Source of the DNA: CAVYXK01 sp963708245
GTDB taxonomy: Bacteria; Pseudomonadota; Alphaproteobacteria; Acetobacterales; Acetobacteraceae
Reading direction: 5' to 3'
NCBI GenBank assembly: GCA_963708245.1
Contig: OY970201.1
Coordinates: 6,882,001 to 6,946,000, forward strand
Length of the DNA stretch: 64,000 bases
The translations under genes were made by a program, and so were the position numbers. Below the pieces are notes generated by a model. That model saw only the letters and a list, made by a program, of their open reading frames with translations. It was not told the DNA's origin and ran no database searches. The stretch's first letter is position 1, and every line of letters begins with the position of its first letter. Below are positions 46,479 through 57,333 of this stretch, one piece after another.

Positions 46479-48245
46479 TCACGCCGGCGCCGCGTCAGTA
46501 ACCGCGAAGCCAACCCCGATGCTGCCATTCCATTCCTCGGCGCGCAGATACCCCGCCAGATGCAGCGGCACGCTGCCTCCCAGCAGCACATCCGCCAGCC
46601 TCCCGTCGCGGGCCCGGAACAGCATCGCCTTGAGGCGCGGTCCACCACCGTCGCCCTCCACGAAGGCGCGGATAGTTGCACCTTCGCGTCCCACCCGGTC
46701 GGCCCGCACCACACGTGCCCGCTGCACCACAAAGAGTGGCTCCTCGTTGCCGGCTCCAAATGGCGCCAGCCGGCCCAGATGGCTCGCCAATTCAGCGGTC
46801 GCACCAGGCACGGCCAGCGTGCCCTCGACCGCCAAGTCTGCCGCCGACGGCAGAGCCGAGGCAGCACACAGCCGTTCATCGAGGAACGCGTGGAACGCTG
46901 CCAGACTTGGCGCCGCCAAGGAGAAGCCCGCCGCCATCGGGTGCCCACCGCCGGTGGCCACGATCCCCGCCTGGCGGGCCGCAATCACGGCGGCACCAAG
47001 GTCGATCCCCGGTACCGACCGGCCGGAGCCCTTGGCCGTGCCCTCCGCAATTCCGGCCACGCAGGTGGGCCGGTTGAAACGCTCCTTGATGCGGCCGGCC
47101 ACAATGCCGACCACCCCAGGATGCCAGCCCTCGCCCGAGACAACCAGCGCGGCGCGGCCGGCCTCGGCCTGCAGCGCAGCAGCGGCGAAGGCCGCCTCGA
47201 GGATCGCTGCCTCGACCTCCTGGCGTCGCCGGTTCACCACCTCCAGGCGCTCGGCAAGCACCGCTGCCTCGGCCGGGTCCTCGCACAGCAACAATCGTAG
47301 GCCCAGATCCGCCTCGCTGATCCGTCCGGCGGCATTGATCCGCGGCCCCAGCCCATAGCCGCAGGTCGCGGCAGTCAGCCGGTCGCGCGTCTGCGCCACC
47401 ACCAGCAACGCCGCGATCCCGGGCCGGGCGCGGCGGGCCATCACCTTCAGCCCCTGACACACCAGCGCCCGGTTCACACCGGTCAGCGGCATCACGTCGC
47501 AGACCGTCGCGAGCGAAACCAGATCGAGCAGCCCCAGCAGGTCCGGTTCCGCCCGTCCGGCAAACAGCCCGCGCCGGCGCAGCGCCCGCACCGTCGCCAC
47601 TGCCGCCAGGAAGGCGACCGCTGCAGCGCACAGCATCGACAGGCCGGAGGCATCGTCGAGCCGGTTGGGGTTGACCGTTGCCAGCACCGGAGGCGGCAGG
47701 CCGTCCGCCTTGTGGTGGTCGAGCACGATCACATCCGCTCTTCCGTGCAGGGCCGCCAGAACCTCGCCCGCCGCGGTGCCGCAATCGACGCACACGACCA
47801 GCGTGGCGCCGCGATGTGCCAGGCCGAGCAGGGCGGGCACGTTCGGCCCGTGGCCCTCGGTCATGCGATCGGGCACGTGATGCAGCACGGTGCAGCCGAG
47901 CCCGCGCAGCAGCGTAATCATCAGCGCCGAGGCGCAGGCGCCGTCCACGTCATAGTCGCCGAACACACCGACTGTTTCGCCGCGCGTGGCCGCGTCCGCC
48001 AGCCGCTCGGCCGCCGCGTCCATATCGAGCAGCACCGAGGGGTCTGGCAACAACGCGCGAATGGTCGGCTCGAGGAAGTGGCAGGCGGCCTCGACATCGA
48101 TGCCGCGGGCCGCCAGGAGCCGGCCGACGATCTCCGGCACGCCGAGACGTTGGGCAATGCCGAGGCCCACGCGCTCCTCGCCCAGGCGCCAGACCCATCG
48201 TCGCCCGGTCAGGCTGTGGAGGACTCCGAGAACTGGTTCTGTCAT
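46479..48245 (-). CDS. recJ: Single-stranded-DNA-specific exonuclease RecJ
   Basis: This 588-residue 5'-3' single-strand exonuclease is used in recombination and repair. DHH-family motifs are visible: GDYDVDGACAS (96-106), DCGTAA, and LDHHKAD (175-181). The DHHA1 and OB-like parts follow, with GGGHPMAAGFSL near the middle. Length is normal. It lies 70 bases downstream of glpX on the same strand, a common alphaproteobacterial arrangement. Confidence 0.94.
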   Translation of the reverse strand: MTEPVLGVLHSLTGRRWVWRLGEERVGLGIAQRLGVPEIVGRLLAARGIDVEAACHFLEPTIRALLPDPSVLLDMDAAAERLADAATRGETVGVFGDYDVDGACASALMITLLRGLGCTVLHHVPDRMTEGHGPNVPALLGLAHRGATLVVCVDCGTAAGEVLAALHGRADVIVLDHHKADGLPPPVLATVNPNRLDDASGLSMLCAAAVAFLAAVATVRALRRRGLFAGRAEPDLLGLLDLVSLATVCDVMPLTGVNRALVCQGLKVMARRARPGIAALLVVAQTRDRLTAATCGYGLGPRINAAGRISEADLGLRLLLCEDPAEAAVLAERLEVVNRRRQEVEAAILEAAFAAAALQAEAGRAALVVSGEGWHPGVVGIVAGRIKERFNRPTCVAGIAEGTAKGSGRSVPGIDLGAAVIAARQAGIVATGGGHPMAAGFSLAAPSLAAFHAFLDERLCAASALPSAADLAVEGTLAVPGATAELASHLGRLAPFGAGNEEPLFVVQRARVVRADRVGREGATIRAFVEGDGGGPRLKAMLFRARDGRLADVLLGGSVPLHLAGYLRAEEWNGSIGVGFAVTDAAPA

Positions 48246-48315
48246 ATGGCGGATCCGGCGAGGCTGGGGTGCGGTTCCGCTCGCCTTACCTGATCGCGCA
48301 CGAGTCGCGGCCGGC

Positions 48316-49311
<996 letters not shown>

Positions 49312-49582
49312 CGTTTCCTCCGGATGCGGGCGGTTCTGGTGCAACTATAGCACGCGGATCGCGCCGCGGGCGCTCCGACAGGCGTCATCGCGGAATGGCA
49401 AGACGCCTGGTCCCCGCTCACTGAATGGCCCTTGCCCATGATAGCCGCCGGCTGTGACCAGGCGTGACCGGCTGTGCACGGGGCGCGATGGCGGCCATCA
49501 GCCTCGACGGCCCCCCTCCTGGCGCGGCATCAGGCGGCGTGGCGGTTTCGTGCTATCCTTTGGCCTGGAGCACGACGGCGCG

Positions 49583-49900
49583 ATGAGCACAGCTACCACG
49601 ACCGATCTGGCCGAGCGCATCCTCGGCATCCTCCGGGCGCACGAGGCCGATCTGCGCCGTGCTGGTGTCCGCCATCTGTCGCTGTTCGGCTCCATTGCCC
49701 GCGGTGACGCCGGTACGGCCAGCGATATAGACCTCGCTGCGGAGTTCGATCCTGCCGCTCGCATGGACCTGTTTCGCCTGACAGCGCTGGAGCGGCGGAT
49801 TACGGAAATTCTTGGCCGCCGTGTGGACCTGTTGCCCGAACCGGTCGAGAAGCTGCGCCTGCGGGCCAACATCGATCGGGACCGTCGGCGTGCCTTCTAA
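49583..49900 (+). CDS. mntA: MntA-like nucleotidyltransferase antitoxin
   Basis: This 105-residue minimal nucleotidyltransferase has the motif GSIARGDAGTASDIDLAAE, the G-S-x(10)-D-x-D pattern of MNT domains. In the MntA-HepT type VII system this enzyme adds AMP to the HepT toxin to switch it off. The ATG at 49583 is preferred over 49454. The stop overlaps the hepT start by 11 bases. Confidence 0.85.
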   Translation: MSTATTTDLAERILGILRAHEADLRRAGVRHLSLFGSIARGDAGTASDIDLAAEFDPAARMDLFRLTALERRITEILGRRVDLLPEPVEKLRLRANIDRDRRRAF

Positions 49901-50252
49901 GTACGATCCAGCCGATAGCTTGGCCGACATCATCGAGAACGCCGAGCGATTCGAAATCCACCTGGCGGGCATGGACCGGCAGGCATTTGAGCGCGACGGA
50001 AAGACGCGTGATGCCGTTGAGCGCTGCCTGGAACGGATTCGCGAAGCCGCGCATCGTTTGGGCGGACGCGCGGCGGAGCTAATGCCAAGCCAGCCCTGGG
50101 GCGACATCCGCGGCATGGGGAACCGGCTGCGACACGCCTATGACCGGCTGGATCTCGATATCGTATGGAACACCGCCCGAGACCGTCTGCCCGCCCTTGC
50201 GGGGGATGCGCGACGGGCGCTTGTGCAGCTGGCCGGCGAGGACCCCAAATGA
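49890..50252 (+). CDS. hepT: HepT-like (DUF86) toxin, atypical motif
   Basis: This 120-residue HEPN/DUF86 protein starts from GTG 49890 (PSKYDPADSLADIIENAERF). The HEPN RNase motif R-x(4)-H, usually R-N-R-L-x-H, reads GNRLRH here: the motif arginine is replaced by glycine. The following HAY keeps the histidine and the tyrosine that is AMPylated. It may be a weakened toxin. Paired with mntA. Confidence 0.82.
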   Translation: MPSKYDPADSLADIIENAERFEIHLAGMDRQAFERDGKTRDAVERCLERIREAAHRLGGRAAELMPSQPWGDIRGMGNRLRHAYDRLDLDIVWNTARDRLPALAGDARRALVQLAGEDPK

Positions 50253-50373
50253 CTGTGCTGCAGGGCTGACAAGTGTGCCGGGCTACATCCCCGTCTGCAA
50301 ATTTCTTTCCTTGGTTTCTGAAATGATAAACCCCATGCCGCGCGCGGGATGAGGTTGCGGAGCGGGAGGCGGC

Positions 50374-51735
50374 ATGGAGAGCTACGATGCGATCGTGATC
50401 GGCACCGGCCAAGCGGGGCCATCGCTGGCGCGGCGGTTCGCGGGTGCCGGCCGACGGGTTGCGATCATCGAGCGGGGACGCTTCGGCGGCACCTGCGTCA
50501 ATACCGGTTGCACGCCAACCAAGGCGATGGTCGCCAGCGCCTATGCCATCCACATGGCGCGCCGCGGCGCCGAATTCGGGTTCTCGGCCGGCGGGCCGAT
50601 CACGGTGGATTGGGCACGGGTCAGGGCACGCAAGGATGCGATCGTCGCGCCGAGCCGCGCGGGGGTGGAGCGCTCGCTGCGCCAGACTGCAGGCATTACG
50701 GTGATCCAGGGCTCGGCGCGCTTCGTCTCGGCGCACGAGGTCAGCGTTGGCGGGCGCGTGCTGCAGAGCGAGCGGATCTTCCTCGATGTCGGCGGCCGTC
50801 CGACTACGCCGCCGATCCCAGGGCTCGAAACCATCGCTTATCTGACCAGCGACACGGTCATGGATATCGCCACCCTGCCGGCGCACCTCTTGGTGTTGGG
50901 CGGCAGCTACGTCGGCCTGGAGTTCGCGCAGATGTTCCGCCGGTTCGGCGCCGAGGTGACCGTCCTGGAGGTGGCACCGCGGCTGATCGCCCGCGAGGAC
51001 GCCGATATCTCGGAGGCGGTGAAGGGGATACTCGAGGCCGAGGGAATCCGGGTGGTGCTCGGCGCGTCCGCGCTGTCAGTCGAACGGCGCGGCGATGGTC
51101 TGCGGCTGCGCTTTACCGGCGGCGATGCAACGGGCTCGCACCTGCTGGTGGCGACCGGCCGCCGGCCGAACACCGACGATCTCGGCCTGGAGCACCCGGG
51201 TGTCGCACTGGATGCGCGGGGGTTTATCGTCACGGACGAAACCTTACAGACGAATGTGCCGGGGATCTGGGCACTCGGAGACTGTAACGGCCGCGGCGCC
51301 TTCACCCATACGAGCTACAACGATGGAGAGATCGTCGCGGCGAATCTTCTGGAGAACGCGGGCCGCAGCGTGCGGGACCGGTTTGTCGCGTATGCGCTCT
51401 ATACTGATCCACCTCTCGGTCGCGCCGGCATGACGGTGGCCGAGGCGAAGGCGGCGCGGCAGCATGTCCTTGTGGGCTCAATCGCAATGGAGGACGTTTC
51501 CAGGGCGTATGAAAAGAGCGAGACGCTCGGTATGATGAAGATCGTGGTCGACGGCGAGACGCGGGAGATCCTGGGCGCCGCATTCCTCGGCACCAGTGGC
51601 GACGAGGCAGTGCATTGCGTGCTGGACGCGATGTATGCGAAAGCGCCGTATCCGGTGCTGCAACGAGCGATGCACATCCATCCGACGGTCGCGGAATTCA
51701 TCCCGTCGCTGTTCCAAGATCTGCGGGAGGCTTGA
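50374..51735 (+). CDS. Pyridine nucleotide-disulfide oxidoreductase (mercuric-reductase-like)
   Basis: This 453-residue FAD/NAD(P) flavoprotein has GTGQAGPSLARRFAGAG (FAD site), the redox-active pair in GGTCVNTGCTPTKAM, an NAD(P) Rossmann site (VLGGSYVGLEFAQMFRRFGAEVTVLE) and the dimer-domain end MHIHPTVAEF. There is no heavy-metal-binding N domain or C-terminal Cys pair, so true mercuric reductase is unlikely. Substrate unknown. Confidence 0.85.
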   Translation: MESYDAIVIGTGQAGPSLARRFAGAGRRVAIIERGRFGGTCVNTGCTPTKAMVASAYAIHMARRGAEFGFSAGGPITVDWARVRARKDAIVAPSRAGVERSLRQTAGITVIQGSARFVSAHEVSVGGRVLQSERIFLDVGGRPTTPPIPGLETIAYLTSDTVMDIATLPAHLLVLGGSYVGLEFAQMFRRFGAEVTVLEVAPRLIAREDADISEAVKGILEAEGIRVVLGASALSVERRGDGLRLRFTGGDATGSHLLVATGRRPNTDDLGLEHPGVALDARGFIVTDETLQTNVPGIWALGDCNGRGAFTHTSYNDGEIVAANLLENAGRSVRDRFVAYALYTDPPLGRAGMTVAEAKAARQHVLVGSIAMEDVSRAYEKSETLGMMKIVVDGETREILGAAFLGTSGDEAVHCVLDAMYAKAPYPVLQRAMHIHPTVAEFIPSLFQDLREA

Positions 51736-51880
51736 GCGGTCAAGCCATCAACTGCGACCAACATTCGCTGGTTGCTCGCGCCGCTGGCACGCTGTCGCGC
51801 CGCCGGTCGCCATGCTTCAATTGCGCGCGCAACTCGTCGAGATCTTGAAGTCCTCCAGCACCGTGCACCACGTCGCCGCC

Positions 51881-52606
51881 TCAGCTATGGCGGTCGGGCG
51901 GTGCGGTGGCGGCAATTTCCTGCACCAGCTTGCGGGTGACTGCCTCGGTGAAGCTCTGATAGTCGTGCACCTCGAGCACGAAGCTCGTTTCGCCCGCGGT
52001 CACGCTGTGCCGGTAATAATTGCCGAGCCCACCGGGCGGATGCGTGTGCCGCTGCAGCCACGGAATGTCGCTCTCGTTGGCGATTGCCAAGCCGTTGATG
52101 ACGATGCCCTGCTTCGCCGCCTCATCGCGCGCATCCTCGACGGGCCGACCGGAGTTGTTGGTGCCGTCCCCGGCCACATCGATCACCCGTCGCGTCGCTT
52201 GCAGTCCGCTATCGGCGAGATCCTGCATCGCCAGCGTGACGCCCTCTCCGATCGCCGTGTGACCCCAGGAGGAGCGGGGTGCATCCTGCAGTTTCTGCGC
52301 AAATGCGCGGGCCGACTCGGCGTCGTGGATCACCGTCCAACCGATCACGTTATCCACTTGGCCCTCGCCGGCGAATTCGACGAACGCGACGGCGATTGCG
52401 CCAATAGGGCCGCCCTGGATCGCCGCAATGACGCCGGGATTGGTGAAGGCAGCGTAGTAGCCCTGCTTCTCCAGCTTGTATTCGTCGTCATTGATGCTGC
52501 CCGACACGTCATCGACCAGGACCAGCGCGACGTCGACCGTCTGGGCTGCGTGCGCGAGCCGCGCGGCGCAAAGCAGGGAAGCGGCGAGAAGGAGGAACCG
52601 TTTCAT
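51881..52606 (-). CDS. DUF1194 VWFA-like secreted protein
   Basis: This 241-residue protein has a signal peptide (MKRFLLLAASLLCAARLAHAA) and a von Willebrand A-like domain. The metal site is DVSGSIN, and Thr and Asp in AGDGTNNSGRP likely complete it. It is a DUF1194 member, a periplasmic or extracellular family of unknown role. The ATG at 52606 has a GAGAGG site and is preferred to 52627. Confidence 0.8.
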   Translation of the reverse strand: MKRFLLLAASLLCAARLAHAAQTVDVALVLVDDVSGSINDDEYKLEKQGYYAAFTNPGVIAAIQGGPIGAIAVAFVEFAGEGQVDNVIGWTVIHDAESARAFAQKLQDAPRSSWGHTAIGEGVTLAMQDLADSGLQATRRVIDVAGDGTNNSGRPVEDARDEAAKQGIVINGLAIANESDIPWLQRHTHPPGGLGNYYRHSVTAGETSFVLEVHDYQSFTEAVTRKLVQEIAATAPPDRHS

Positions 52607-52717
52607 CTCGGCCTCTCTCTTTTTCAAAGCGATCGTCAGGGTGGAATGCCGCGCGCGCGCCGGTCAACCGAAATCAACCGGCGACATCCGGTCTGCGCCG
52701 TCACGCGCCGCTGATAC

Positions 52718-54410
52718 CTAGGCCGCAGTCCCGAGCAGGTCGTCGGCAGCCGCGCGGGCCGCCTCGGTGATCGTCTCGCCGGCCAGCATGCGGGCGATCT
52801 CTTCGCGTCGGGCCGGGGCGTCGAGACGCCCGACCAGAGTCGATGCCCGTCCGCAGGCGGCAGCCTTGGCGACCAGAAGATGCGCTGCTCCACGAGCCGC
52901 GACCTGTGGACTGTGCGTCACCACCAGCACTTGCAGCCGTGCGGCCACCCGCGCCAGCCGGTCGCCGACTGCGGCGGCGGTGGCGCCCCCGATCCCCGAA
53001 TCGACCTCGTCGAACACCAGCGTAGGAACGGGCGAGCCGGCAGCCAGGACCACTTTCAGTGCCAGCATCAGCCGAGACAGTTCGCCGCCGGACGCCACGC
53101 GGGCTAGCGGAGCAAGCTCCTGCCCGGGATTGGGCGCGATCAGGAAACTGACCGCGTCGGCGCCGCCGCGTCCCCATTCGGGTTCCGTCAGTGGGGCGAT
53201 GTTCACCTTGAACCGCGCCTTTTGCAGCCGCAGCGGAGGAAGCTCCTTTGCCACCGCCCGCTCCAAACGTGCGGCGGCAACCCTTCGAGCAGCAGACAGT
53301 GCGGCGGCGGCTTCGATGTAGGCTTGGCGGGCACGGTCGGCGGCCTGCTCCAGCGACTTGACCTCGCCGGCACCCGTATCGAGCGCCGCCAGGCGGGCGC
53401 AGAGAGTACTATGCAACGCTGGCAGCTCGGCGACAGCGACCTGGTGCTTGCGAGCGGTAGCGCGGAGCGCGAACAGCCGTTCCTCGGCCTGTTCCAGGCG
53501 GCGCGGGTCGGCTTCTGAAGTCGGCAGCCAGTCGGATCAGCAGCGCCTCGGCCTCGACCACTGCCTCCTCGGCCTGTTCCAAGGCAGCGAGCGCGCCAGT
53601 GGCGGGATTGGCAGTCTCGGGATGGGAAGGGGGGACCAGGCGTTGAAGGGCGCGCGAAGCAGCCCGCAGCGCCGCGACCGGAGCCGGGCCGCGCCGATCC
53701 CGGGGGTTGAGCTCGGCCAACGCCGCGGCGACGGCCTCAGTGCGGCGCTCGCTCTGTTGCAGGCGCTGGCGTTCCGCCGCCAACTCCTCCTCCTCCGCCT
53801 CACGCGGCGCGAGGGCAGCGAGTTCGGAGACCGCGTGGCGCAACCAGTCCTCGTCACGCTGGGCTGCCGCGATCGCGGCTCTGGCCTTGGCGAGCGCCGC
53901 CACGGTGTTGTGCCAGAGCCCCCAGGCGTCTGCCGCTGCCTCCCTTAAATCCGCCGGTACCGCGAATGCGTCCAACAGCCCGGCATGGCTCGATGGATCG
54001 GCGAGGCCCAACTGCTCGTGCTGGCCCTGAACCTCGACCAGTAGGGCGCCCGCCCGGCGCAGCAGCGCCACCCCGACCGGCTGGTCGTTGATGAAGGCTC
54101 GCGACCGGCCGTCGCGGCCAAGCAAGCGGCGCAGCACCAGCTCGTCTTCGGCCTCGATGCCCTGCTCGGCCAGCAGTGCCGTCACCGGATGTTCGTCGGG
54201 CAAGACGAAGCAGGCGGTGACGCTTGCCTGTTCAGCGCCGGTCCGCACCAGCCCAGCATCCGCTCGCATACCAAGCGCGAGGCCGAGGCTGTCGAGCAGG
54301 ATCGATTTGCCCGCCCCGGTCTCCCCGGTCAGCACCGTCAGTCCGGCTCCGAAGCTCAAGTCCAGGTGCTCGATCAGCACCACGTCGCGGATCGAGAGAG
54401 CGGTGAGCAT
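52718..54410 (-). pseudogene. recN: DNA repair ATPase RecN, split by a one-base insertion
   Basis: RecN is an SMC-like ATPase for double-strand-break repair. The N-terminal half (from 54410) has Walker A GETGAGKSILLD, and the C-terminal half has VASGGELSRLMLAL, DEVDSGIGG and VTHSPQVAARG. One extra T at about 53516 breaks the frame: the plus strand reads GGCTTCTGAAG where GGCTTCGAAG restores it. The restored protein is 563 residues. This is either a real mutation or a sequencing error. Upstream bamD supports the call. Confidence 0.88.
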
Positions 54411-54422
54411 CCGCCTGCTGGC

Positions 54423-55259
54423 TTAGAACACGAAGTTCCAGGCCCGCGCGAGGATGCCGTGGCCCGTCCCGGTCGGCGGCGGCAGGCCCTTGATCAGGCC
54501 GACATTGTAAAGATCGGCGTACGTGTCGGCGTACCAGGCGCTGCCGGGGTAGTTGTAGCCGAGCACCGCCGCCGTCCGCATCGCCGGCTCGCGCATACCC
54601 AGCCGGAGATAGATTTCCACCATCCGGTGCAGCGCCTCGGGCACGTGATTGGTGGTCTGGAAGTCGGCGACAACTCGCTGGAACCGGCCGAGTGCCGCTT
54701 CGTAGAGGTGCTGGTGCTCGTACCAGAGCCCGATCGACATTTCGTGGCCGGCCAGGTGGTCACGGGCGAGATCGATCTTCAACCTGGCGTCCTGGGCATA
54801 GGGGCTGGTGGGGTAGCGGTCGACGACCTGCTGGAGCGCCGTCATAGCTCGCGCCGTGTCCTGCTGGTCGCGCTGCACGTCCCCGATCTGCTCGTAATAA
54901 CAAAGCGCGCGCAGATAATAGGCATAGGGCGTGTCAGGGCTGTTCGGATGGAGCTGGATATAGCGGTCGATCGTGCCAATCGCCTGCGTATAGTGGTTCT
55001 GCAGGTATTGCGCGTAGCCCTGCATGAGTTCCGCTTTCGAGGCCCAAGCGGAGTAGGGATAGTTCTGTTCGACGGCGTCGAACTGATCCTCGGCCGAGGT
55101 GTAGCGCTCGGCGTTCAGCGCATCGAGCCCATTATTGTAGAGCGTCTCGACCGGAGCCGGCGGAGCATCGGCCTTCTTGTCGCTGGATCCGCCACACCCG
55201 GCCAGCAGCGCCAGGACGATCAGGGTGGGGCCGGGAACGGCACGGCAGCGGCTGGTCAT
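54423..55259 (-). CDS. bamD: Outer-membrane assembly lipoprotein BamD
   Basis: This 278-residue lipoprotein of the BAM complex inserts beta-barrels. The lipobox LALLAGC ends the signal. Tetratricopeptide-like repeats follow, with the family block AEDQFDAVEQNYPYSAWASKAELMQGYAQYLQNHYTQAI and DRYIQLHPNSPDTPYAYYLRALCYYEQI. The ATG at 55259 is used, since the upstream frame to 55373 has no signal. Next downstream is recN, as in many alphaproteobacteria. Confidence 0.93.
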   Translation of the reverse strand: MTSRCRAVPGPTLIVLALLAGCGGSSDKKADAPPAPVETLYNNGLDALNAERYTSAEDQFDAVEQNYPYSAWASKAELMQGYAQYLQNHYTQAIGTIDRYIQLHPNSPDTPYAYYLRALCYYEQIGDVQRDQQDTARAMTALQQVVDRYPTSPYAQDARLKIDLARDHLAGHEMSIGLWYEHQHLYEAALGRFQRVVADFQTTNHVPEALHRMVEIYLRLGMREPAMRTAAVLGYNYPGSAWYADTYADLYNVGLIKGLPPPTGTGHGILARAWNFVF

Positions 55260-55465
55260 CGAATCTGCTCCATGGCCGGGCTTATACCAATCCGCTCGTA
55301 TGCCATGGAAGGTATCGGGGTGCTCGTCAAAGCATGGATATGACGTTCCCAATGTCGAATAGTCCGGGGGCACGAACCGCCACGGCTCCGATGGCCTCCG
55401 GTCGCCTTAGCGGCCCAAAGGTCTCGCGCGGCCGCAGGCGCGAACTAATGCGGAGGATACGAACG

Positions 55466-57268
55466 ATGCACGATTCGTTGCCGGACCCCCTCGGAGCTGC
55501 CGGTATCGAGCGGCCCGTGCGCAGCGCCGCGGGCAACGCGATGTTCGGCAGCGATGTGGTGGCGGAGACTCTGCGGGCGCTCGACATTCCGTATATCGCG
55601 CTCACGCCGGGGGCGAGTTTTCGTGGCCTCCACGATAGTCTGGTGAACCACCTCGGCAACGAACGGCCGCAGATGCTGCTCTGCCTGCACGAGGAGCACG
55701 CGGTGGCCCTAGCGCAGGGCTGGGCCAAGGTGACTGGCAAGCCGCTGGCCGTCGCCGTGCACGCCAATGTCGGCCTCTTCCACGCGACCATGGCGATCTT
55801 CAATGCCTGGTGCGACCGGATGCCGATGCTGATCCTTGGTGCCACGGGGCCGGTCGACGCGGTTCGCCGGCGACCTTGGATCGATTGGATCCACACGTCA
55901 CGCGACCAGGGGGCGATTGTCCGACCGTATGTGAAATGGGACGACCAGCCGGCTTCTGCTGCCGCGGCGCGCGAGGCGCTGTTGCGCGCCGCCTGGCTGA
56001 CCGCGACGCCACCGATGGCGCCTGTCTACGTCAATCTCGACGCGGAGATGCAGGAAAGCGCGCTGTCGGAGCCGTTGCCGCCCCTCGAGGCGGCGCGGTT
56101 CGTTCCGGCCGTCGCCCCGGCCGCATCCCCCGAACTCGTGGCACAGGCGGTCTCACTGCTGAAGGCCGCGGCGCGTCCGCTGATCCTGATGGGTCGGGTC
56201 TCGCGCAGCGAGGCAGCGTGGGCGTCGCGCATCGCGCTGGCCGAGGCACTGGGCGCGCGGGTGATCACCGATCTCAAGCCGGGCGCCGCGTTCCCCACCG
56301 ACCATCCGCTACATGCCGGCGTGCCCGGCGTGTTTGCCGCGCCGGAGGTGACGCGCGCCATCGCCGATGCCGACGCGATCCTGAGCCTCGACTGGGTCGA
56401 TCTGGCGGGGACGCTTCACACTGCCTGCGGCGCGGCAGCACCTGCCGCCAGGGTCATCCAGGTCTCCCTCGACCATCACCTGCATAACGGTTGGAGCATG
56501 GACTATCAGGGTCTGCCGCCAGTTGACCTCATGCTGGCGGCCGATCCGGATGCCGTGGCGACAGCGATGCTGAAGATGCTGCGCCCGGAGGGTGCAATCC
56601 CGGAGCCGCGTCATCCGGCCCCGATTCCCGATGAGGTTCGGGCTTCCGGGCCGGTCTCCGTCGAGCAGATGGGTCGCGCGCTGCGTCGCGCGGTGGACGG
56701 GCGCGATGCCTCGCTGCTTCACTTGCCGATCTCGTGGAACGCTGCAATCTGGCCGTTCCGGCACCCGCTCGACTATTTGGGCTCCGATGGCGGCGGCGGG
56801 ATCGGCGCTGGGCCAGGCATCGCGGTCGGCGCGGCGCTGGCGTTGCGTGGCAGCGGCCGGCTGCCGATCGCCATCTGCGGCGACGGCGACTTCCTGATGG
56901 GGGTCACCGCCCTGTGGACCGCCGTGCACTATCGCATCCCGCTGATGCTGGTGGTCGCCAACAACCGCAGCTTCTTCAACGACGAAGTGCACCAGGAGCG
57001 GATGGCGCGCATGCGGAACCGCCTGGTGGAGAACAAGTGGATCGGACAGCATATCGGCGATCCGGAGATCGATCTGGCGCAGCTTGCGCGCGCACAAGGC
57101 GCCGACGGCTTCGGACCGGTGCGCGACGCGGCGGAGATGCCCACGGTGTTCCGCGATGCGATCGCTACGGTAGAGCGCGGCAGAGTAGGCGTGGTCGATG
57201 TGCGGGTGACGCCAGGCTACACGCCGGCGATGGCTAATGCGATCGGACGTTCGCCGGGCGCTGGTTGA
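55466..57268 (+). CDS. Thiamine diphosphate-dependent enzyme
   Basis: This 600-residue enzyme has the acetolactate-synthase-type three-domain plan: PYR domain (catalytic Glu in CLHEEHAVALAQG), central FAD-like domain and PP domain with the ThDP motif GDGDFLMGV...VANN. The ATG at 55466 follows GGAGG. No regulatory subunit gene follows. The substrate is not clear; its partner, a class II aldolase-like gene 65 bases downstream, suggests catabolism of a 2-oxo or hydroxy acid. Confidence 0.82.
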   Translation: MHDSLPDPLGAAGIERPVRSAAGNAMFGSDVVAETLRALDIPYIALTPGASFRGLHDSLVNHLGNERPQMLLCLHEEHAVALAQGWAKVTGKPLAVAVHANVGLFHATMAIFNAWCDRMPMLILGATGPVDAVRRRPWIDWIHTSRDQGAIVRPYVKWDDQPASAAAAREALLRAAWLTATPPMAPVYVNLDAEMQESALSEPLPPLEAARFVPAVAPAASPELVAQAVSLLKAAARPLILMGRVSRSEAAWASRIALAEALGARVITDLKPGAAFPTDHPLHAGVPGVFAAPEVTRAIADADAILSLDWVDLAGTLHTACGAAAPAARVIQVSLDHHLHNGWSMDYQGLPPVDLMLAADPDAVATAMLKMLRPEGAIPEPRHPAPIPDEVRASGPVSVEQMGRALRRAVDGRDASLLHLPISWNAAIWPFRHPLDYLGSDGGGGIGAGPGIAVGAALALRGSGRLPIAICGDGDFLMGVTALWTAVHYRIPLMLVVANNRSFFNDEVHQERMARMRNRLVENKWIGQHIGDPEIDLAQLARAQGADGFGPVRDAAEMPTVFRDAIATVERGRVGVVDVRVTPGYTPAMANAIGRSPGAG

Positions 57269-57333
57269 TACTGGGTGGCGGGAGCGTTGATGCGCCGCCC
57301 GTCGTCGAGAAGACCCAGAAAGGACGGTGTCAG

